In this document: one piece after another, positions 58,422-64,000 of the stretch
How the letters are laid out: each line of letters begins with the position of its first letter
Position numbering within the stretch: the stretch's first letter is position 1
NCBI GenBank assembly: GCA_027490195.1
Contig: JAIXYN010000031.1
Location: forward strand, 1-64,000
Source of the DNA: Verrucomicrobiaceae bacterium
GTDB lineage: Bacteria; Verrucomicrobiota; Verrucomicrobiia; Verrucomicrobiales; Verrucomicrobiaceae
DNA length: 64,000 nucleotides
Direction of reading: 5' to 3'
Program-made: the position numbers and the translations under genes
The notes under the pieces: generated by a model
Database searches by the model: none
Seen by the model: the letters and a program-made list of their open reading frames with translations, nothing else
What the model was told of the DNA's origin: nothing

Positions 58422-60169
58422 GCGGCGGCCTTGATTGAGTTTTCCACCGCAGGATGCAGCACCAGCTCTGGCAGCGCCTGCGCCACAGCTGGTTCCAATT
58501 CTGGACGAGAGGCGATCAGCGTCATCACTGCGGCCAACGCCGCACGTGCCTCGGGACCGCGAATGGACCGCACGGCGGCCACGAGCACCGGCAGCAGCTT
58601 TTCATCCGGCGTTTTCGTGAGCGCATTCACGATCTGCCGCAGCGCCTTCAATTTCTGCCTGCCGCCGCGATGCACGTCCAGCAGCACACTGGTCCACACC
58701 GGAGCCAGATCATCCGCACCCACCGGCGGGTTTTCGGCACGCACTGCGAGTGCGTCGATCATGCGGCTGCGCAGATCCACATACGGCGTCTCGGCCAGAC
58801 GGCTCCACAGTGCGGCATCATGCCAGCCTGGGGAGTTCTCCAGCTCCATCCATGCCCATGCGCCCTCGCGGATGCCGGCATTGGCACTGTCAAAGAATCG
58901 GCATACCACCGGCATCTGATACACCTCCGCCGTGCCAAGCTGCGCCAGCGCCCAACGGACGATTTCTCCGCCAAGGCCAAGACACTGCGCCCGCCACAGA
59001 CCCGCGATCACACCCCGCTCAGCCGCATCACGTGGCGCTGCCTTTTCTAGGAGTCGCAGCCCCAGTCGCGCAATCGGCGTGGCCTTTGCCAGCGCGATCT
59101 CCACGCGCTGCGCCAGCGAAACGCGCTCATCGCGCACATGCTTCAGCATCGCATCACACAAGAGCTGGGCCACACGCGGATTCTCGCACTTCAGCAGTTT
59201 CAGCCAGGTCTCCAGCGGCCAGTTCGCCGCTTCCGTGCACTCGGACAGCAGTCTCGCCCCATAGCTTTGCACTTCCTCATCGGCATGCGCGAGCATGCGT
59301 GTCAGAACGTCCGCCGAAGGTGCATTCGTGACCGTTTTGGCCAGCTCCTGATGCCAGGCCAGCGCCCAGACCCGCACCACACGCGACTGCGCCGTCACGA
59401 TCAGCTCCAGCGCTGCCACCGCACCGTCCGGCGTGCGCCAGTGCTGTGAAAACGCCGGGCCTGGCCGCAGATCCGCCAGCGTTCGGCCCTCCTTAAGTAT
59501 CGCCCGCAGAGGGCTGAATTCCACGGCATCGCTCTCGCCATGCAGCGCGTGCATGAGGCTCCAGCTGTCGAGCAAATTCTCTCCGGCGGCGAGATCCTCA
59601 TCCTGAAACGCCGCCAACCCCGGCACCACAGCCGCCAGGTAGCGCGGCCCGTCCTTGAAGCCCAGCTTGCGGAAGTACCGCCACACGCGCCGCTGCAGGT
59701 AGTAGCGCGTGCGGTATTTGAAGATGCGGAATTTTTCCAGCTTCTTCGGTGTGAGGTATTTCGACATCGTGGCCGAGAAAACATTGCGCGGTGTTTGGAG
59801 CACCTCGGACTGGAACATGGTCCGGGAAGCCCGGTCCCATTGAAATTCTTTGCCGCGCCTGCGCCGCACGAGCCGGTCAAATGCCACAAAGCACCGTGCC
59901 ATCACGGCATCATCACCACGTGCCTCGGCAGATTTGAAGAGCCGCTTCACCACTACCTGATGGCCCGGCTTGTCGAAGGGCAGTTCAAAATAGCTCTGCA
60001 TCATTGTCCGGGCCCACGGACGCGGATCATTCTTCCATTTCTCCGCCAGCCCCGCGAGCGCCTTGGGTTCCTTCAGGGTGCGAATCGTCTCAAGGAAGGC
60101 ATCAGCGCCAGCACTGAGTTGCTCCTCAGCCAGCAGATGCATTCCCCGTTGATCGCTCGAATTTCCCAC
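58418..60169 (-). CDS. HEAT/ARM-repeat protein of the retron
   Basis: The 583-residue protein is almost wholly helical, with repeated helix pairs rich in Leu/Ala (for example LTRMLAHADEEVQSYGARLLSEC; VAQLLCDAMLKHVRDERVSLAQRVEIALAKATPIARLGLRLL; LRQIVNALTKTPDEKLLPVLVAAVRSIRGPEARAALAAVM), typical of HEAT/ARM solenoids. An Arg/Lys-rich region (FRIFKYRTRYYLQRRVWRYFRKLG, about 155-180) could touch nucleic acid. It heads the operon. The start is GTG at 60169; the ATG at 60142 is an alternative. Confidence 0.8.
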   Translation of the reverse strand: MGNSSDQRGMHLLAEEQLSAGADAFLETIRTLKEPKALAGLAEKWKNDPRPWARTMMQSYFELPFDKPGHQVVVKRLFKSAEARGDDAVMARCFVAFDRLVRRRRGKEFQWDRASRTMFQSEVLQTPRNVFSATMSKYLTPKKLEKFRIFKYRTRYYLQRRVWRYFRKLGFKDGPRYLAAVVPGLAAFQDEDLAAGENLLDSWSLMHALHGESDAVEFSPLRAILKEGRTLADLRPGPAFSQHWRTPDGAVAALELIVTAQSRVVRVWALAWHQELAKTVTNAPSADVLTRMLAHADEEVQSYGARLLSECTEAANWPLETWLKLLKCENPRVAQLLCDAMLKHVRDERVSLAQRVEIALAKATPIARLGLRLLEKAAPRDAAERGVIAGLWRAQCLGLGGEIVRWALAQLGTAEVYQMPVVCRFFDSANAGIREGAWAWMELENSPGWHDAALWSRLAETPYVDLRSRMIDALAVRAENPPVGADDLAPVWTSVLLDVHRGGRQKLKALRQIVNALTKTPDEKLLPVLVAAVRSIRGPEARAALAAVMTLIASRPELEPAVAQALPELVLHPAVENSIKAAA

Positions 60170-60282
60170 GCTCCCGTGAGTTTGGAAAAGAAGCTAAAAC
60201 GCGTCAATGAAAACCGGCAGGCGCCTTCAAAATTGTCTTTTCCCCAAGGCGCTACGAATTGTCGGTACCAGCGCTCCTTAGT

Positions 60283-60834
60283 TCACGCCACGCGTTGCCT
60301 CGCAGCTTCAGCCACGACTTGTTCCAGAACCGCGTGGGTTTTTACGATCCATTTTTCCTCCATCGGCGTGTCCCAGAGCAGCTTGCGCACCTTGGCTTCA
60401 TCAAGCCGATCCGTGGCGAAAAGGAATGACAGCAGCCGAATGTCCTTGGGCCGTCCGGCAAAGAGCTTGGCCACAGCCATGTCGTGCGGATCGAGAGCAA
60501 ACACCCGCGGGCAACCTTCCAAGGGCACCAGCCGATCACGGAAGTCTGGAGGGAAATTGTCGAAAGCGGCGGGGCGAACAATGTCGGCGTAATACTTATA
60601 GTGCTCGAAGAAGCCGCTGTCCTTCCCAAGAGTTTCACTGAGCAAGTTTCCCAACGACTGGTCCCATGGATCCAGAATGAAATCAGCATCTAAAGTCTGC
60701 TCGTAGCTATCGGTCTCCTCTGGCAGATTTGGATGCGTACAAAGGGCGGAAGAAGAACCAAAAACAACAATACGGGCCTCTGGCGCGATGGCGGAGACAG
60801 ACGCAGCCAAATGCTTTAATGACGAGAAGCGCAT
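60283..60834 (-). CDS. Nucleotidyltransferase-fold protein (DUF6036-like)
   Basis: The 183-residue protein shows a minimal nucleotidyltransferase fold: IVVFGSSSALCT (GS motif) and later LDADFIL (D-x-D), with FALDPHDMAVAKLFAGRPKDIRLL at the end of the domain. The upstream gene overlaps it by 19 bases. Such pairs are frequently toxin-antitoxin modules in which the transferase modifies RNA or the partner. Activity is not proven. Confidence 0.7.
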   Translation of the reverse strand: MRFSSLKHLAASVSAIAPEARIVVFGSSSALCTHPNLPEETDSYEQTLDADFILDPWDQSLGNLLSETLGKDSGFFEHYKYYADIVRPAAFDNFPPDFRDRLVPLEGCPRVFALDPHDMAVAKLFAGRPKDIRLLSFLFATDRLDEAKVRKLLWDTPMEEKWIVKTHAVLEQVVAEAARQRVA

Positions 60835-61145
60835 AAAAATTGTTTTTTTTCTGTGCGACTGAGCAGGCCGGGAAAAGGAGCGAAACCCTTCAAAAGGCGA
60901 GTTTCTTCATCATCCGCACGCAGCACTTCACCGAGCCTGGACATGCCGGCCTGGGTTTCGAGAGCACTTATAATGAGCTGCTGCCAGGAAAGAAGCTGTC
61001 TTGCCCCATGATGATCAATGGAGAGCCAGCGCTGAACAGTCGCCTGAGCCCTGCGCAACAACTCAGGATCCCGCTCAAACTTGTCCGCGAGGTAGCAGAA
61101 ATACGCGTGTTCCAGCTTGTCGCCCGTGTCGTCGTGCTCGTGCAT
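60816..61145 (-). CDS. Small helical partner of the nucleotidyltransferase
   Basis: The ATG at 61145 gives 109 residues, helix-rich and charged (KLEHAYFCYLADKFERDPELLRRAQATVQRWLSI; LSWQQLIISALETQAGMSRLGEVLRADDEE). It overlaps the nucleotidyltransferase gene by 19 bases and precedes it on the same strand. This fits an antitoxin or adaptor. No known family was recognised. Confidence 0.6.
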   Translation of the reverse strand: MHEHDDTGDKLEHAYFCYLADKFERDPELLRRAQATVQRWLSIDHHGARQLLSWQQLIISALETQAGMSRLGEVLRADDEETRLLKGFAPFPGLLSRTEKKQFLCASRH

Positions 61146-61188
61146 GGGCGGAAGATAGTGGACAGAGGACGTGCTGCCAAGGGTCACT

Positions 61189-61728
61189 TTAGCGAGCGGC
61201 CAGGACATTCGCCACCGCCTGGAGGATCGTCTCCACCTCCGCCAGCCGCCCGACGCCTTCATAACCGCAGGCGAGCATGCCGGAGGCGGGTTCAACGAAC
61301 TGCGCACCAAAACCGCGCAGGGTCTCCACATTCCTCTGCGTGGCGGGGTGCTGCCACATCTTACCGTTCATGGCGGGGGCGATCAAAATCGGGGCGCGGG
61401 TGGCCAGGGCGATGGCGGTGAGGGCGTCGTGGGCGAAGCCGTTCGCCATGGAAGCCAGAATATTGGCGGTGGCGGGGGCGATCAGGAGCAAATCGGCCTC
61501 GTCGGCGAGCTGGATGTGCCCGGGCTGCCAGCCTTCTTTTTCGGCAAACAGGTCGGTGATGACCGGGTTTTTAGACAGCGTTCCCAGTGTGAGGGGCGTA
61601 ACAAATTCCAGCGCCGATTTCGTCAGCACGCAGGTCACCCCATGGCCAGCCTTGGTGAGCTGACTGGCGAGGTCCGCCGCCTTGTAGGCTGCGATGGAAC
61701 CGGTGACGCCGAGGATGATGCGGGACAT
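61189..61728 (-). CDS. coaC: Phosphopantothenoylcysteine decarboxylase-type flavoprotein
   Basis: The ATG at 61728 gives 179 residues: VTGSIAAYKAADLASQLTKAGHGVTCVLTKSALEFVTPLTLGTLS, HIQLADEADLLLIAPATANILASMANGFAHDALTAIALATRAPILIAPAMNGKMWQHPATQRN and GMLACGYEGVGRLAE. These are the CoaC (Dfp N-terminal) signatures including the active-site PAMNGKMW and ACGYEGxGR. It decarboxylates 4'-phosphopantothenoylcysteine in CoA synthesis. The CoaB half is not fused here. Confidence 0.9.
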   Translation of the reverse strand: MSRIILGVTGSIAAYKAADLASQLTKAGHGVTCVLTKSALEFVTPLTLGTLSKNPVITDLFAEKEGWQPGHIQLADEADLLLIAPATANILASMANGFAHDALTAIALATRAPILIAPAMNGKMWQHPATQRNVETLRGFGAQFVEPASGMLACGYEGVGRLAEVETILQAVANVLAAR

Positions 61729-61833
61729 AAACCCACGATAAACGCGAAAATCCGCCCGCAAAGCCCGAACTACGATGGTGCTTGCCATCCTGCCCGCGAG
61801 AAAGCACATTCCCCACCCCTACCCCCTGACTGA

Positions 61834-62322
61834 ATGCGTTGCCCCAAATGTGGAAGCTCCCAGGATAAAGTCATCGACTCCCGCGAGGCGAGGGAGGGGC
61901 ACGCCATCCGCCGCCGCCGGGAATGCATGAAGTGCGATTTTCGCTTCACGACCTATGAGATCGTAGAGCGCGAGGAACTGCGCGTGGTGAAGCGCAACGG
62001 CGCCCGCGAGAACTTCAACCGCGACAAGCTGCTGGGCGGCGTGCGCAAGTCCTGCGAAAAGCGCCCGGTAAAGATGGAACAGCTGGAGCAGCTGGTGGAT
62101 GACATCGCCAACGAGCTGGAAGAGGAAGGCTACCGCGAAATCCCCAGCACGGTGATCGGTGCGAAGGTGATGCGCCGCCTGGAGGCCATCGACCATGTGG
62201 CCTACGTGCGCTACGCCTCGGTGTACCGCCAGTTCGAGGACGTAGGCGAGTTCATCGACGAGATCAAGAGCCTCGGCGAACGCCGTCCGCGCGACGGCAA
62301 GCAGCCGGAACTTTTCCGTTAA
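61834..62322 (+). CDS. nrdR: Transcriptional repressor NrdR
   Basis: The 162-residue protein matches NrdR: zinc ribbon MRCPKCGSSQDKVIDSREAREGHAIRRRRECMKCDFRFTTYE (Cys at 3, 6, 31 and 34), then an ATP-cone (LRVVKRNGARENFNRDKLLGGVRKSCEKRPV ... REIPSTVIGAKVMRRL). It senses ATP/dATP and represses ribonucleotide reductase genes. No NrdR box was sought systematically. The HIT gene follows after 6 bases. Confidence 0.95.
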   Translation: MRCPKCGSSQDKVIDSREAREGHAIRRRRECMKCDFRFTTYEIVEREELRVVKRNGARENFNRDKLLGGVRKSCEKRPVKMEQLEQLVDDIANELEEEGYREIPSTVIGAKVMRRLEAIDHVAYVRYASVYRQFEDVGEFIDEIKSLGERRPRDGKQPELFR

Positions 62323-62328
62323 TCCGCC

Positions 62329-62682
62329 ATGAGTGAGAAGACTATTTTTCAAAAGATCATCGACCGCGAAATCCCCGCCCCGCTCGTCTATGAGGACGAT
62401 CTGGTGGCCGCCTTCAACGACGTTAATCCCCAGGCTCCGATCCATGTGCTGATCGTGCCGAAAAAGCTGATCCCACGGGTCGGCGAGGCCGTGGCCGAAG
62501 ACCAGGCCACACTGGGCGCTCTGCTGCTCGCAGCGGGGAAAATTGCCGACAAGCTGGGCATTAAAGACCGCAGCAAAGGCTTCCGCCTCGTGATCAATCA
62601 CGGCAAGGATGCAGGTGAGTCCGTGCCCCACCTGCATGTGCATCTGCTGGCAGGCCGCAGCCTAGAATGGCCGCCCGGCTGA
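62329..62682 (+). CDS. HIT-family nucleotide hydrolase
   Basis: The 117-residue protein has the histidine triad in ESVPHLHVHLLAG and the HINT-type core (TIFQKIIDREIPAPLVYEDDLVAAFNDVNPQAPIHVLIVPKK). Such proteins hydrolyse nucleoside phosphoramidates. It follows nrdR closely, so the two are probably cotranscribed. The typical C-terminal WPPG is present. Confidence 0.93.
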   Translation: MSEKTIFQKIIDREIPAPLVYEDDLVAAFNDVNPQAPIHVLIVPKKLIPRVGEAVAEDQATLGALLLAAGKIADKLGIKDRSKGFRLVINHGKDAGESVPHLHVHLLAGRSLEWPPG

Positions 62683-62726
62683 TTTTTTTTGCAACTTTGG
62701 ACCGTCCCGGCTGTTTTTTTGAGATC

Positions 62727-63155
62727 ATGGACCCCCTCTCGCCCCAAGACCCCATCGCCAAGCTGCTGGCCCAGGCCCGTGCGGTCGAGGTGCGAACTCA
62801 TTTTGCCCAGAATGTGGTGCGTGCCGCCCGCCAGACCCCTCAGGATTGCGGCTGGCTCGCTGCTTTGCGTACCTGGTGGGAAGATGTCTCCTTTGCGGCT
62901 CCTGCTGCCAAATGGGCTTTCGCCGCGGTTTCCGTGGCTGCCATCGCTCTGGCGCTCGTGATTTTCCAAACTCAGCCTGCTGCCGAGGCTCCGCTGGCCC
63001 AGCAGGAAGTGCCTCAGATGGCCGCCCCTGACCTGCCACTGCTCGCTGCGGCGGCGGAAACGCCTTGGGAGGCGACCTTCGACACCCAAGCGCTGCTGGC
63101 GGTGGATGACACGTCCCAGCTCACGGACAGCGAGATCGGTTTCCTGCTCTATTAG
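62727..63155 (+). CDS. Single-pass membrane protein of unknown function
   Basis: The ATG at 62727 gives 142 residues: a soluble N-terminal half (DPIAKLLAQARAVEVRTHFAQNVVRAARQ), one membrane helix (AKWAFAAVSVAAIALALVIF, about 72-91) and an Ala/acidic periplasmic tail ending DSEIGFLLY. The layout resembles small anti-sigma or regulatory membrane proteins, but no sigma gene is adjacent. Confidence 0.65.
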   Translation: MDPLSPQDPIAKLLAQARAVEVRTHFAQNVVRAARQTPQDCGWLAALRTWWEDVSFAAPAAKWAFAAVSVAAIALALVIFQTQPAAEAPLAQQEVPQMAAPDLPLLAAAAETPWEATFDTQALLAVDDTSQLTDSEIGFLLY

Positions 63156-63211
63156 CCGGCGGGTGTCGTGTGACGAAATCGTTGGAACTTGCTAACGGAC
63201 GAAGCCTGCGG

Positions 63212-63229
63212 TCATGCCAAATGGCATGA
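63212..63229. promoter_or_regulatory. Palindrome at the start of the glycosyltransferase gene
   Basis: TCATGCCA and TGGCATGA form a perfect 8-bp dyad with a 2-base spacer. It overlaps the first possible ATG (63226) of the glycosyltransferase gene. A regulator-binding site is possible, but a chance dyad is not excluded. Confidence 0.35.
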
Positions 63230-64000
63230 TGGATTCATCCGCCATGCCATTATGGAATGATCAGCGCTGCCGCCAGCATGGCTGGTGGGTGCTGCTGGTG
63301 CTCGCTCTCCTGCTCTATCTGCCGGGCACGGCGACAATTCCGCTGATGGATCGTGACGAGCCGCGCTTTGCCCATGCTACGGTGGAAATGATGGATCGGG
63401 ACACGTGGACGATCCCCTATTTCAATGGCGCGTATCGTTTCGACAAACCACCGCTGACCTACTGGTGGATGCGGCTGCACTACGCATTGTTGGGCGTGAA
63501 CGAACTGGCGGCACGCCTGCACAGCATGGTGGCCGTTTATCTGACAGCCCTAGTCGTGGCGGGCATGGCGCGAAAACTGACCCGGGATTCCTGCGCGGGA
63601 CTATTGGCTGGCGTGGCCTGGCTCACCAGCCTGCAGTCACTGGTGCATGGCCGCCTATGCGTGGCGGACATGCCGATGATCCTGCTGGTGGCGCTCGCAT
63701 GCCGGGCGCTGGTGGAGCTGCTGACAGAGCCACCCCTCCAGCGCTGGAGTGGCTCGTTTTGGTGCCTTTGGCTATCCCTCGGCGCTGGGTTTCTGGCGAA
63801 GGGGCCCATCGCCTGGTTCGTACCCGCGTTGGCTCTTCTGCTGTGGCGCTGGCTCTTGTGGAAGAAGCCGCTGCCGTGGAGCAGGCTGCAGGCGGTGCCT
63901 GGCCTGTGCATCGCTGTGGCGATGGTGGCCGCCTGGGGCATACCGGCTTTGATCGAGACCAATGGGGCTTTCTGGAAGACCGGCATGGGCGAGCATGTGG
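63226..64000 (+). CDS. ArnT-like membrane glycosyltransferase (N-terminal part)
   Basis: The frame runs off the window end. The visible part starts with a hydrophobic helix (WWVLLVLALLLYLPG), then the GT83/PMT-type motif IPLMDRDEPRFAHATVEMMDRDTWTIPYFNGAYRFDKPPLTYW, and further membrane helices (LLAGVAWLTSLQSLVHGRLCVADMPMILLVALACRALVELL; WLSLGAGFLAKGPIAWFVPALALLLW). The acidic residues in MDRDEPR are catalytic in ArnT relatives, which move lipid-linked sugars to lipid A or other acceptors. Starts at 63226, 63229 and 63244 are in frame. Confidence 0.85.
   Translation, partial: MMDSSAMPLWNDQRCRQHGWWVLLVLALLLYLPGTATIPLMDRDEPRFAHATVEMMDRDTWTIPYFNGAYRFDKPPLTYWWMRLHYALLGVNELAARLHSMVAVYLTALVVAGMARKLTRDSCAGLLAGVAWLTSLQSLVHGRLCVADMPMILLVALACRALVELLTEPPLQRWSGSFWCLWLSLGAGFLAKGPIAWFVPALALLLWRWLLWKKPLPWSRLQAVPGLCIAVAMVAAWGIPALIETNGAFWKTGMGEHV

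Overview
The window is about 60 % G+C and looks like the chromosome of a Verrucomicrobiota bacterium, most probably of the family Verrucomicrobiaceae (Prosthecobacter-like). The basis is gene content: a sulfatase remnant, two DUF1501 proteins, a DUF1552-DUF1592 pair, an M56/BlaI pair, FecR/CHASE2 proteins and many dispersed hairpin repeats, families that are typical of the Planctomycetes-Verrucomicrobia-Chlamydiae group. No search could be run, so all family names rest on reading motifs.

Layout. 1-5 kb: a sulfatase tail, then a BlaI-type repressor and a 1259-residue M56 peptidase fused to a penicillin-binding domain whose catalytic serine and lysine are replaced. 5-13 kb: an esterase and the conserved rpmH-rnpA-yidD-yidC-jag cluster, a secreted repeat protein, rplS and nadC. 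13-20 kb: a membrane protein, an ECF sigma factor with a small putative anti-sigma partner, infA, an exonuclease-like protein, a DUF1501 protein and a UPF0175/PIN-like toxin-antitoxin cassette flanked by a 50-bp direct repeat. 20-34 kb: glmS, a DAO-type oxidoreductase, opgH with a partner gene, a second DUF1501 protein, a UbiA-like membrane protein, a dynamin-like GTPase, and queG carrying a large in-frame insertion of intergenic-type repeats.

34-40 kb is an AT-richer accessory island next to tRNA-Cys and a decayed second copy of it. It holds a tight three-gene operon: a TIR-NACHT-FGE-fold protein (922 aa), an unrecognised 324-aa protein, and a complete-looking NAD+ synthetase. TIR domains often destroy NAD+, so coupling one to an NAD+-making enzyme is the most unusual idea in the window. 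The operon is a good candidate for an undescribed immune system.

40-54 kb carries a FecR protein, an outer-membrane barrel and a divergent CHASE2-cyclase; two glycoside hydrolases; a beta-lactamase-fold protein; a lactonase; and a DUF1552/DUF1592/HMA-like/hydrolase operon. 54.8-60.2 kb is a second defence locus: HEAT-repeat protein, SWIM zinc-finger protein, a structured non-coding RNA and a retron reverse transcriptase, the composition I recall for type XIII retrons. The RNA has paired a1/a2 ends and a perfect 22-bp hairpin, both readable in the sequence. 60-64 kb ends with a nucleotidyltransferase pair, a CoaC-type flavoprotein, nrdR, a HIT protein, a membrane protein and the start of an ArnT-like glycosyltransferase.

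Several dispersed repeat families recur: paired inverted repeats around a GAATGACGAA core (three copies), 10-bp-phased GTCAACAACC arrays (five sites), and individual hairpins.
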